Assembly (NCBI RefSeq): GCF_039523795.1
Contig: NZ_BAAAFZ010000089.1
Span: 1 to 12,277 of the forward strand
Origin: Craurococcus roseus
GTDB lineage: Bacteria; Pseudomonadota; Alphaproteobacteria; Acetobacterales; Acetobacteraceae
Length of the DNA: 12,277 bases
Direction of reading: 5' to 3'
How positions within the stretch are numbered: position 1 is the stretch's first letter; each line of letters starts with the position of its first letter. Made by a program: the position numbers and the translations under genes. Shown here piece by piece: positions 1 through 6,463 of the stretch. The notes under the pieces are model-generated. The model saw nothing but the letters and a program-made list of their open reading frames with translations. It made no database searches and was not told the DNA's origin.

Positions 1-88
1 GAGTAGCGGCACCGGGGCAGGCGGTGCTCCGGCGGGGAGCGGAACGGGCAGTCCGGGGCGTGATGGGTTCGGGCGTGGAGCATGGGGC

Positions 89-93
89 GGCCA
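89..93. repeat. Target-site duplication, left copy
   Basis: GGCCA directly abuts the left terminal repeat and is matched by GGCCA directly abutting the right one (1873-1877). The match is too short to be significant alone, but its position at both ends makes a target duplication the natural reading. Confidence 0.82.
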
Positions 94-108
94 CTCGACT
101 TTGCGCAT
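94..108 (+). repeat. Left terminal inverted repeat of the IS
   Basis: CTCGACTTTGCGCAT, exactly the reverse complement of 1858-1872. Similarity stops abruptly on the inner side. Confidence 0.92.
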
Positions 109-142
109 CTGGGCGGGGCTGGCGCGCTGGTCGGGTGCCGCT

Positions 143-1500
143 TCAGGGCGCGTAGCAGGCGGCCTCGACCAGGCGCCGCACCTTGGGCGGGATGGGTTCC
201 GTCATGTCGCTCTCGCCGACCGAGGTGACGAGGTGCTCGAACCACAGATGACGCCGCAATCGCGCCAACGCATCGGCGAAGGTCGCGGCCGGCTTGGGAT
301 ACCACGCGGCACGTCGCGGTGAGAGAGCGAGGCGCTCGGCATGCTGGTGCACATAGAGCGCGACGATGCTGTAGAGGCCGAGCAGCAGCGGCGTGGTGCG
401 GAGGACGGCCGGGTCCGACCACTGCCTTTGCGTCTCGACGCCGAGGTGCGCGCGGGCCTCCTCGTAGGTGGTCTCCATCGCCCAGCGGCGGCTGAAAAGT
501 TCCAGCACGTCGCGCGGGCTCGCCTCCGTGTCGGTGCACAGGAAGGCCTCCGGCTCGCGCCGGCCGTCGGGGTAGCGGACCAGGATCCACAAGATCGGCA
601 CCATCGGCTTGCCGGGATGGTGCCAGAGCGCCGTGCCAGAGGTGTGTACTCGATCCAACCGGCGCTGCGCCACGCGGCGCGGCTGGCCTGGACGACGCGG
701 CGCCAGCGCGTCGCCCGATCGGTCGTGCGCGCGACGAGCGAGGGCTGCCGATCCCCCCTGGCCGCCGGCCGGCCGCGCCGGTCCCAGCCGCAGGGCGGGT
801 CGAACAGGCGCGCGTCGCGCCGCAGCCGCGTGATCACCGCCATGCGGGGCCGCAGGGCGTGCAGCAGTTCGAGGGCGGCGAACTCGCCGTCCATAACGGC
901 GACGATCGGCCGGTCCGGCAGCCAGCGCCGCAGCGCTAGCAGCAGCCGGCGGGCCCAATCGGTGACCGGACGGTGCCGCCGTCCATGGCGCCCGGACCAA
1001 GCCTTACTCGGGGTCAGGGCGGTGAGGACCGGCAGCGCCCAGACGCGGCCGGCGAACGGCACCTCCACCAGCACCATCGCGCTCAGCCAACGCAGGCCGC
1101 GGCTCGTGGCCTGCCACGCGGCCGAGGAGCGGCCCGCGTCGTAGAAGTGGCCGGCCGGACCGATGCGCCGGCCGCGGCGGCGCTCCAGGGTGTGGTCGAC
1201 GCCGACGACGACCGGCCCCGCCGGGACGAAGGCCGCTACCACCATCCGCAGCAGGATGCGGGCGAGGGCGAGGCTCGACCAGGCATTGCGGTTGAGCACG
1301 CGGTGGAAGGCCGCGAAGCCGGGATGCTCGGCCAAGCCGAGCACGCGTAGGCATGCCGCAACCGTTCGCGGCCCGATGGCGAGCAGCGCGCCCACTGCCA
1401 GCGCCGCCACAGTCGGCCGGGTGCGCCGGGAGAAGGCGGCCAGGAAGGGCGCGAGCCAGGTGGTGAAGCCGGGCGGGAGGCGCAGCTCGGGGCGGGCCAT
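143..1500 (-). pseudogene. IS701-like DDE transposase, frameshifted
   Basis: The gene would encode a cut-and-paste transposase. It reads from ATG at 1500 to a stop at 143 but needs two frames. The first gives residues 1-286, with catalytic D102 (GVDHTLERR) and D204 (VMDGEFAAL). The second continues SGTALWHHPGKP to the C-terminus and carries a match to the IS4-type Y-(2)-R-(3)-E-(6)-K signature as F335, R338, E342, R349 (restored numbering). The break lies at the GTGTGT at 642-647. Removing one GT pair joins the frames into a 451-residue protein of normal family length and regenerates a sensible EYTSGTALW junction. A programmed frameshift is unlikely: no slippery heptamer is seen and this family is not known to use one. 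Family membership is from recalled motifs. Confidence 0.88.
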
Positions 1501-1561
1501 GGCGGACCTGTAGGGCTATGGTTCCGCAGGCCCGAACGGGTTGGGTGCTGGGAGGATCGGC

Positions 1562-1840
1562 ATGCGCGGGCGCGATCCGGTGGCCGAGCGGATCGCCGCC
1601 TTCCCCTGGCCGCGCGGCGGCGTCGAGGTCCGCCGCATCGCGGGTGGCTACTCGGTGCGGTCGGCGCGCACGGGTGCGCCCGTGGCACGGCTGAAGCCGC
1701 TGCCAGAGGGCGATCGCGTTGAGGTCCTCTGCTGGCGCCGCGGCGCATGGGGGCCGGCCGGCCCGTTCGGGGCGAGCTTCAACCTCGATGACGCGCTCGC
1801 CTTCATCGCCTCGGAGCCGGCGTTCTGGATCCACGCCTGA
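1562..1840 (+). CDS. Hypothetical protein, passenger gene inside the IS
   Basis: A 92-residue protein of unknown function. ATG at 1562 is preceded by GGAGG (1551-1555) at 6-nt spacing, a much better start than the upstream in-frame TTG at 1541. Codon use is strongly GC3-biased, as expected of a real gene. The protein is small and soluble-looking, with a basic N-terminal half (VRRIAGGYSVRSARTG), a tryptophan-containing middle (VLCWRRGAWGPAGPFG) and the C-terminal stretch LDDALAFIASEPAFWIHA. No catalytic motif, signal peptide or membrane helix is visible. It lies between the transposase start and the right terminal repeat, divergent from the transposase, and so travels with the element. It could be a transposition accessory or regulatory protein, or cargo; the sequence does not decide. 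Confidence 0.75.
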   Translation: MRGRDPVAERIAAFPWPRGGVEVRRIAGGYSVRSARTGAPVARLKPLPEGDRVEVLCWRRGAWGPAGPFGASFNLDDALAFIASEPAFWIHA

Positions 1841-1857
1841 CCTCCCGGCGCCGTGAA

Positions 1858-1872
1858 ATGCGCAAAGTCGAG
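1858..1872 (-). repeat. Right terminal inverted repeat of the IS
   Basis: ATGCGCAAAGTCGAG on the plus strand, a perfect 15-bp inverted copy of the left end. Confidence 0.92.
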
Positions 1873-1877
1873 GGCCA
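1873..1877. repeat. Target-site duplication, right copy
   Basis: GGCCA immediately outside the right terminal repeat, in the same orientation as the copy at 89-93. Confidence 0.82.
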
Positions 1878-2423
1878 CCGTGCGCGAGGCTTTTCGAACG
1901 TAACACGAACGAATGGCGCTGAGCGAGCGTTTTCAACCGCCGCGCGACGAGGGTGGCGTTCGTTGTCGGCGGTCGTCCCGGGCCTCAACCCGTCCGGCAA
2001 GCAGGCAGCCGGGCCGCGAGGTGCCGGCGCGTGGCCTTTCACGGTCGGTGGCCGTGACGCGCTGCGCCGCGGTTCGCGGGCTATGTCGCCGGCTGCGCCC
2101 GGGTCCACGATCGGGTGTCGCGGCGTGGAACTCGCGCCGGCCGATGTTGGAGGCGCCGCGCTCCGGCGGCCGGCGGTCGTTTTGCGCTTCCCTGCGGGAC
2201 GTGGCCCGGCGCCGCCTCTCTCGGCTGGCCGAACTGCCCCGGGACGGTCGCCGAACCACGGGGTGCCCCTGCATCCAGGGATGCCGGAGGCGCGAAATCA
2301 CGAGGCCAAGGCCGGAGCCCAGTGACGGGAGCTTGTTTTGAAATCGAACTGAAATTGGATGTTGGATGGCGCCGACACCGAATCGCGCCCGGGCACCCGG
2401 TCGGCTGTAAGGGAACCCAAGCC
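1878..2423. other. Intergenic region without convincing genes
   Basis: About 545 bp between the IS and the Calx-beta gene. Several open frames cross it on both strands, but they encode Arg/Pro/Gly/Ala-rich low-complexity sequence with no recognisable motif or good ribosome site, which is common by chance in GC-rich DNA. A short inverted repeat, TCACGG/CCGTGA with a 7-nt loop, lies at 2039-2057. A relatively AT-rich patch lies at 2333-2368 and is listed separately. Confidence 0.6.
2333..2368 (+). promoter_or_regulatory. Possible promoter region of the Calx-beta gene
   Basis: The patch starting TTGTTTTGAAATCG is clearly richer in A and T than its surroundings and sits 55-90 bp upstream of the chosen start at 2424. 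No pair of well-spaced -35 and -10 hexamers stands out, so this is a weak inference from composition and position. Confidence 0.25.
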
Positions 2424-4025
2424 ATGCCAACGAACCCCATACCCCAGCCGCTTGGGCAGGAGTTCCGCATCGACGCCACCATCGCCGGCAACCAATTCGG
2501 ACCCGAGGTGGTCGGCCTCGCCGACGGAACCTTCCTGGTGGCGTGGCAAAAATCAGGCGCCAACTTCACCAGCGGCATCTTCGCCCAACGCTTCACGGCC
2601 GCGGGCGACGCCATTGGCGCGGAGTTCAGCGTCGGCGGGGGCACGTCCGAGAGTCAGTACCTACGCACGATCACGCCTCGGGAGGACGGAGGCTTCGACG
2701 TGTATTGGTACAATGGGCTTTCGACGAACGACAACGTCTTCGCCCAGCGCTTTTCGGCCAGCGGCGCCGCCTTGGCCGCTGAGGTGCATGTCGACGCGGC
2801 CGTGGCTGCGGCGCAGGTCTGGCCGACGGACTCGGTTTTGCGGGACGGCGGCTTCGTCCGCGTCGAGCATCGCCTCGTGGGCTTCCGCGACATGGACGCC
2901 TTCGCCCAGCGTTCCGCGGCCGACGGGAACGCGGTGGGCGAGGAGTTCCGCGTCAACCTCACCACGGCCGGAGGGCAAACGCAGCCTGCGGTCGCCGCCC
3001 TGGCGGACGGCGGTTTCATCGTGGCTTGGCAGCACGCCGACAGCACCGGCGCCGGCTTGTTCGCCCGGCGGTTCGCGGCGGACGGCAGCGGCGTAGGCGG
3101 GGAGTTCGGCCTGGACGGCCCCGCGGACTCGGGACCATTCGGGGCTGATCTGGCCGCGCTGGGCAACGGCACCGTCGTTGCGACCTGGACGCGGAGCAGT
3201 GACGACGGCGGAAACGACATTTACGTCCGGCTCTTCTCGGTGCCGCCGCTTTCCGGCGGCACCTCGTCGCTGCCTTGCGAGGTCGAAATAACCCTAGGCG
3301 ACGCCGAGCGGCCCGAAGGCGGTGCCGGAGCGGGCGCCTTCGCCTTCACCGTCGTTCTGAACGCCGCTTCCGCCACCGAGCAGAGCGTGCGGTGGCAGGT
3401 GGAGGGGCGCGGCCCGCGCGCGGCGGACGCGGCCGACTTCGAAGGCGGCGCGCTGCCCTCGGGCGAGATCGTCTTCGCCGCCGGCGAGACCCGGAAGACC
3501 GTCACCGTCCGCGTCGCCGGCGACGAATTCGTGGAGGCCGACGAGGGCTTCGCGCTGATGCTGCTATCGCCCTCCGACGGCTTGGCGGTCGGCGCCCACG
3601 GGAGCGCCGCGGCGACCATCCTCGACGATGACCTGCCCGCGTCCGCCCCGCCCGCGCACGCGGCCAAAGTGGCGCGCCTCTACGACGCGGCGCTCGACCG
3701 CTCGCCCGATCGGGGCGGCTTCGAGTTCTGGGTGAACGCGCTCGGGAAGGGCGAGGCGCTCTCGTCGCTGGCGTCCGGCTTCCTGGCGTCGGAGGAGTTC
3801 GCGGCCCGCTTCGGCGCGTCCGCCGACGACGCGGCCTTCGTGGAGCGGCTGTACCAGAACGTGCTCGGCCGCTCGGGCGAGGCGGAAGGGCGCGCCTTCT
3901 GGTGCGACTCCCTGGGCAAAGGCGGCGCTCGCGCCGAGGTGCTGGCCGCGTTCTCGGAAAGCGCGGAGCACGTGGCGCTCACCGCGGACCTACACGGGGA
4001 AGGGGCCGGCCTTCTCATCGCCTGA
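2424..4025 (+). CDS. Repeat/Calx-beta/DUF4214 protein, probably exported
   Basis: A 533-residue protein. ATG at 2424 is preceded by AAGGGA (2409-2414); the frame is open further upstream but that part is low-complexity and has no good start. Residues 13-275 contain about five copies of a ~54-residue repeat of the form EFRVN..TAGxQ..P.VAALADGGFIVAW...G.FAQRF.ADG, typical of large alphaproteobacterial surface or secreted proteins. Residues ~285-403 form a Calx-beta domain (EGG..AFTVVLN, ending TILDDD). Residues ~413-520 form a DUF4214 module with two related copies (ARLYDAALDRSPDRGGFEFWV and ERLYQNVLGRSGEAEGRAFW). No N-terminal signal peptide is seen, which fits C-terminal type I secretion, but no glycine-rich RTX nonapeptides or adjacent secretion genes are present. 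The role is probably surface binding or adhesion; the substrate is unknown. Confidence 0.85.
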   Translation: MPTNPIPQPLGQEFRIDATIAGNQFGPEVVGLADGTFLVAWQKSGANFTSGIFAQRFTAAGDAIGAEFSVGGGTSESQYLRTITPREDGGFDVYWYNGLSTNDNVFAQRFSASGAALAAEVHVDAAVAAAQVWPTDSVLRDGGFVRVEHRLVGFRDMDAFAQRSAADGNAVGEEFRVNLTTAGGQTQPAVAALADGGFIVAWQHADSTGAGLFARRFAADGSGVGGEFGLDGPADSGPFGADLAALGNGTVVATWTRSSDDGGNDIYVRLFSVPPLSGGTSSLPCEVEITLGDAERPEGGAGAGAFAFTVVLNAASATEQSVRWQVEGRGPRAADAADFEGGALPSGEIVFAAGETRKTVTVRVAGDEFVEADEGFALMLLSPSDGLAVGAHGSAAATILDDDLPASAPPAHAAKVARLYDAALDRSPDRGGFEFWVNALGKGEALSSLASGFLASEEFAARFGASADDAAFVERLYQNVLGRSGEAEGRAFWCDSLGKGGARAEVLAAFSESAEHVALTADLHGEGAGLLIA

Positions 4026-4045
4026 CCGGCGGGCGATCGCCGCCA

Positions 4046-4067
4046 CGGCGGCCGGGAGGGGCCGCCG
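4046..4067 (+). terminator. Hairpin downstream of the Calx-beta gene
   Basis: Perfect 8-bp stem CGGCGGCC/GGCCGCCG with a 6-nt loop, 20 bp after the stop at 4025. There is no T-run, so intrinsic termination is uncertain. Confidence 0.4.
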
Positions 4068-4191
4068 ACGCTCACAGGAACGTGTGGGGATAACGGCTGC
4101 ATTACGGCGCCGCCATCCGTGAGCGGCGGCGTTGGCGTGGGGGCGGCGCCCGTTGGCGCCCCATTCCCATTCCAAGTGAAGGATTTCCGGC

Positions 4192-4950
4192 ATGGCGCAC
4201 CGCTTTTCTCGTCACGCCGCCTGTGCGGCGGCTGTCGCCTTGGCGTTGTTTTCCGCCGGTGCAGCCTCCGCCCAGCGCGACGCCGCGACGCCGTCCCGGG
4301 GCGAGGAGCGCACCGCCGAGGGCCTGCTGGCCCGGACGGGCGACGGCTCCTTCGGGCCGGTGAAGTTCGACTCGAGGGACGCGCCTTTCGGGTTGCGCAA
4401 CAACAATTGGGTGTCGCTGAAGGGGCCGAACCTGGAGGGCCGGTGGCCCGGGCAGACTGGGGCCAACTCGCAGAGCTTCGCCCGCTTCGACGACCCGATC
4501 CACGCTGTGCGCGGCTTCATCGAATTGATCCGGTACTACCAGGAGAAGCACGGCGCCCGGTCCGCGGCCGCCATCATGCGGCGCTACTCGCCGGCCGGCG
4601 ACTGCTCCGGCGCGCCGTCCATCCCGGCCAGCGAGCGGCGCGACGGCGGCGGTTGCCCGGAGAACGAGACCATCGCGCCGGTGACGGCGGTGCGGGCGGC
4701 GCAGGCGGCGGGGCTGAAGCCGACGGACGACATGGCGCTGTTCGGCCCCGCCGGCGAGATCAGGCACCCGGACCGGTTGCGCGCCCTGCTCGACGCGGTG
4801 GTGACGCAGGAACTCGGCGCGAAGCACTGCCCGCAGCCGCCGAAGGGCGAAAGCTGGATCGGCTGCCGGGTGGACGACGCGGCGTTCAACCGCGCCGTGG
4901 AGCTGTACGGCCGGCAGAAGGGGCCGACGGAGGAGGTCGTCTCCCGGTAG
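4192..4950 (+). CDS. Secreted protein with phage P5/lysozyme-like domain
   Basis: A 252-residue protein. ATG at 4192 follows GAAGGA (4178-4183) at 8-nt spacing. Residues 1-27 are a clear Sec signal peptide (basic start, hydrophobic AAAVALALFSAGAA, cleavage near ASA/Q), so the product is periplasmic or secreted. Residues ~66-135 carry FGLRNNNWVSLKG, a W-G-Q-T-G segment, FARFDDPIHAVRGFIELIRYY and AIMRRYSP. This is the pattern of the GLRNNNPGNIR...F..F..P..GIRA....I..YAP domain found in phage P5-type structural proteins and some lysozyme-like enzymes. The usual NPGN is NWVS here. Four cysteines after the domain (C138, C155 and two in the C-terminal third) could form disulfides. A cell-wall or murein role is inference; no catalytic glutamate can be assigned with certainty. 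Confidence 0.78.
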   Translation: MAHRFSRHAACAAAVALALFSAGAASAQRDAATPSRGEERTAEGLLARTGDGSFGPVKFDSRDAPFGLRNNNWVSLKGPNLEGRWPGQTGANSQSFARFDDPIHAVRGFIELIRYYQEKHGARSAAAIMRRYSPAGDCSGAPSIPASERRDGGGCPENETIAPVTAVRAAQAAGLKPTDDMALFGPAGEIRHPDRLRALLDAVVTQELGAKHCPQPPKGESWIGCRVDDAAFNRAVELYGRQKGPTEEVVSR

Positions 4951-4961
4951 CGGGCGGCGGA

Positions 4962-5363
4962 TCAGGCCGTCGGCAGCCGCACCTCGACGTCACCGCCGAA
5001 CCGCTGCGCCAAGCGGCGGTCGGCGGTGAGGAGGGGCGCGGCCTCGCGCATCGCCAGGGCGACGTAGAAGCAGTCGTAGGCCGGGTGGTCGCGGCGGAGC
5101 GCGAGGTCCAAGGCTTGGTCCTGCAAGGTCCGGAGCGGGGCCAGGCGGGCGAAGAGGCCGGGGAGGTTCGCTTGCGCCACGCGGGCCTCCGCTGCGCCGA
5201 TCGCGCCCACGCGGACTTTGCGCCACAGCGCGTCGGCCACCTCCGACAGCACCAGTTCGGGCGCGACCACCGGCGTCGCGCCGACCATGCCGCGCACCAC
5301 GGCGCTGTCCGGCTCCTCGACCGCGAGCTTCACCGCGGCCGAGGCGTCGAGCACCAGGGTCAA
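4962..5363 (-). CDS. vapC: PIN-domain ribonuclease toxin (VapC type)
   Basis: A 133-residue PIN-domain protein, the endoribonuclease toxin of type II toxin-antitoxin pairs; family members cut tRNA or other RNA using Mg2+ or Mn2+. The acidic residues expected of the active site are all present: D6 (LVLDASAAVKL), E41 (VLSEVADALW), D97 (AYDCFYVALA) and D115 (LTADRRLAQ). I chose the TTG start at 5363 because it begins the typical MTLVLDASAAVK N-terminus and because TTGA overlaps the ancestral stop of the upstream antitoxin by 4 bp, a common arrangement for translational coupling. The open frame continues further upstream but there encodes out-of-frame antitoxin sequence. The stop is 11 bp from the stop of the convergent secreted-protein gene. 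The toxin looks intact although its antitoxin does not. Confidence 0.9.
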   Translation of the reverse strand: MTLVLDASAAVKLAVEEPDSAVVRGMVGATPVVAPELVLSEVADALWRKVRVGAIGAAEARVAQANLPGLFARLAPLRTLQDQALDLALRRDHPAYDCFYVALAMREAAPLLTADRRLAQRFGGDVEVRLPTA

Positions 5364-5610
5364 CGGCTGTCGCGGCCCTCGCGGATCATGTCGGCGGCCG
5401 TGGGTTCGCCCGGCCGCCAAGGACGGGATCTCGCGCGGATCGCGTCCAACGAGGCCAGCGCCTCCCGCTTTCGCCGCTCGTGGCTCGGTGGGCCGCTTGG
5501 TTGAGGATGTCGCGCAGCTCGGCTTCCAGGCTGCGGCCGGCTTCGGCGGCGCGTTCCTTGAGGCGTGCGACCGTTTCATCGGGCAGATCGCGCACCAACA
5601 CCTGGGCCAT
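5360..5610 (-). pseudogene. vapB: FitA/VapB-like antitoxin, frameshifted
   Basis: This is the partner of the PIN toxin: a ribbon-helix-helix DNA-binding antitoxin that normally represses the operon and blocks the toxin through its C-terminal tail. ATG at 5610 follows GGAGG at 7-nt spacing. Residues 1-40 (MAQVLVRDLPDETVARLKER through ILNQAA) are a canonical FitA-type RHH domain. The reading frame is then lost: as written it ends at 5386 with an arginine/proline-rich tail. Another frame encodes the expected tail, PPSHERRKREALASLDAIRA and then ADMIREGRDSR, ending at TGA 5360-5362. Adding one C to the CCC run at 5490-5492 restores a normal 83-residue antitoxin whose stop overlaps the toxin start. 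A sequencing error in the homopolymer is possible. Confidence 0.85.
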
Positions 5611-5685
5611 CGCTCGGCCTCCACTTGCCAGCGATGCGCTGTCATAAGGGATCGGCTGTGCCGGCGCCACATCCGAGGGCGGGCG

Positions 5686-6225
5686 TCACGCCGCCTTCAT
5701 GTGCTCCCTGAGGCGCGGCATCAGTTCCACCAGGTTGCAGGGCTTGTGGCGGGCGTCGAGCTGGAACAGGAGGATGTCGTCCCAGGCGTCCTTGCATGCG
5801 CCCGTGGAGCCGGGCAGGGCGAAGAGGTAGGTGCCGTCCGCCACGCCGCCGAGCGCGCGGCTCTGCATCGTGGAGGTGCCGATCTTGCGGTAGCTCAGCA
5901 TCCGGAACAGCTCGCCGAAGCCCTCGATCTCCTTTTCCAGCACGCGCTTGAAGGCTTCGGGCGTCACGTCGCGGCCGGTGATGCCGGTGCCGCCGGTGGT
6001 GATGGCGCAGTCCACCTCCGGGTCGGCGATCCAGCGGCGGAGCACGGCCTCGATGGCGTCGGCCTCGTCGCGGACGATCTCGCGCGCCACGCAGCGGTGG
6101 CCGGCGGCCTCGATCCGCTCTTGCAGGGTCTGGCCGGATCGGTCGCTCGCCATGTCGCGCGTGTCGGACACGGTGAGCACGGCGATGTTGACCGGCAGGA
6201 AGGGGAGGGACTCGTCGATCGGCAT
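5686..6225 (-). CDS. moaB: Molybdenum cofactor biosynthesis protein B
   Basis: A 179-residue MoaB/MogA-family protein acting in the cytoplasm late in molybdenum cofactor synthesis, where MogA-type members adenylylate molybdopterin before metal insertion. Visible motifs are VLTVSDTRDMASDRSG (17-31), the molybdopterin-binding ITTGGTGITGRDVTPE (75-90), EGFGELFRMLSYRKIGTSTM (101-120) and the LPGSTGACKDAW loop (137-148). Length is normal for MoaB. The ATG at 6225 was chosen over the upstream in-frame start at 6282 because MoaB proteins begin within a few residues of the first beta strand (VNIAVLTVSD) and the upstream part is arginine-rich and non-homologous. The ribosome site is weak (AAAGG about 12 nt upstream). 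No other cofactor gene is adjacent; the next gene upstream is a phosphatase remnant. Confidence 0.93.
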   Translation of the reverse strand: MPIDESLPFLPVNIAVLTVSDTRDMASDRSGQTLQERIEAAGHRCVAREIVRDEADAIEAVLRRWIADPEVDCAITTGGTGITGRDVTPEAFKRVLEKEIEGFGELFRMLSYRKIGTSTMQSRALGGVADGTYLFALPGSTGACKDAWDDILLFQLDARHKPCNLVELMPRLREHMKAA

Positions 6226-6257
6226 CGGGGGGCGGGACCTTTCGCGTCGGGTGGCCG

Positions 6258-6462
6258 TCAGCGCTCCGCGACGGGGCGCCACTCGTGGATGATTTTGCGC
6301 CCCGGCAAGCCGAATGCGAAGAAGTGCCCTTGGAAGGGCTGGTCCCGGCCGCGGGAGATCGGCGCGCCCAGCAGGCGGCAGAGCAGTAGCGCGCCGACGC
6401 CCCCGTGCGCGACGAAGGCGATGTCGCCGCCGGGATGCGGCGGGTGTCCCTCTGCGCCGGCC
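6258..6462 (-). pseudogene. C-terminal remnant of a histidine phosphatase
   Basis: About 65 codons encoding HPPHPGGDIAFVAHGGVGAL and then LLCRLLGAPIS, QPFQGHFFAF and HEWRPVAER. This is the C-terminal part of a histidine phosphatase (phosphoglycerate mutase-like) protein, including the second catalytic histidine in VAHGG. The N-terminal two thirds, with the essential RHG phosphohistidine motif, are absent: the homology begins next to the 3' end of the histidine kinase gene, and no plausible start codon or ribosome site precedes it. The frame is open far upstream, but only as a shadow of the kinase gene. It lies 32 bp before moaB on the same strand. The likely history is a deletion or rearrangement that joined the kinase to the tail of a former phosphatase gene. 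Family assignment is from recalled conserved sequence. Confidence 0.8.
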
Positions 6463-6463
6463 T

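Larger units (their letters stand above)
94..1872. mobile_element. Complete insertion sequence with passenger gene (IS4-superfamily, IS701-like)
   Basis: A 1,779-bp element bounded on both sides by the perfect 15-bp inverted repeat CTCGACTTTGCGCAT and flanked by the 5-bp direct repeat GGCCA, the expected scar of a transposition event. It contains a DDE transposase gene on the minus strand, ending 35 bp from the left repeat, and a divergent small gene on the plus strand, ending 17 bp from the right repeat. The two starts are 61 bp apart. The boundaries are read directly from the sequence. The family assignment rests on the transposase motifs and is less certain: IS701 elements usually duplicate 4 bp, so the 5-bp duplication could point to a neighbouring group of the superfamily. 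The transposase is frameshifted, so this copy should be unable to move without help from another copy. Confidence 0.9.

Noticed and set aside
642..647. Programmed ribosomal frameshift in the transposase
   Set aside because: No slippery heptamer or following structure is evident; a dinucleotide duplication explains the shift exactly.
1858..2325. Plus-strand open frame of 155 codons starting in the right IS end, which also stays open when 1-93 is joined to 1878 across the empty site
   Set aside because: The joined frame gives Gly-rich then Arg/Pro-rich sequence with no motif and no good start, so an interrupted gene is not supported.
2115..2423. N-terminal extension of the Calx-beta protein
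   Set aside because: The open frame continues upstream but is low-complexity with no ribosome site; ATG 2424 has AAGGGA and starts just before the first repeat.
4119..5504. 461-codon plus-strand open frame across the secreted protein and toxin genes
   Set aside because: It overlaps a signal-peptide protein in another frame and runs antisense to the toxin and antitoxin, with no recognisable domain.
5364..5672. Upstream extension of the PIN toxin frame
   Set aside because: This stretch is the out-of-frame reading of the antitoxin gene; the toxin fold begins at TTG 5363.
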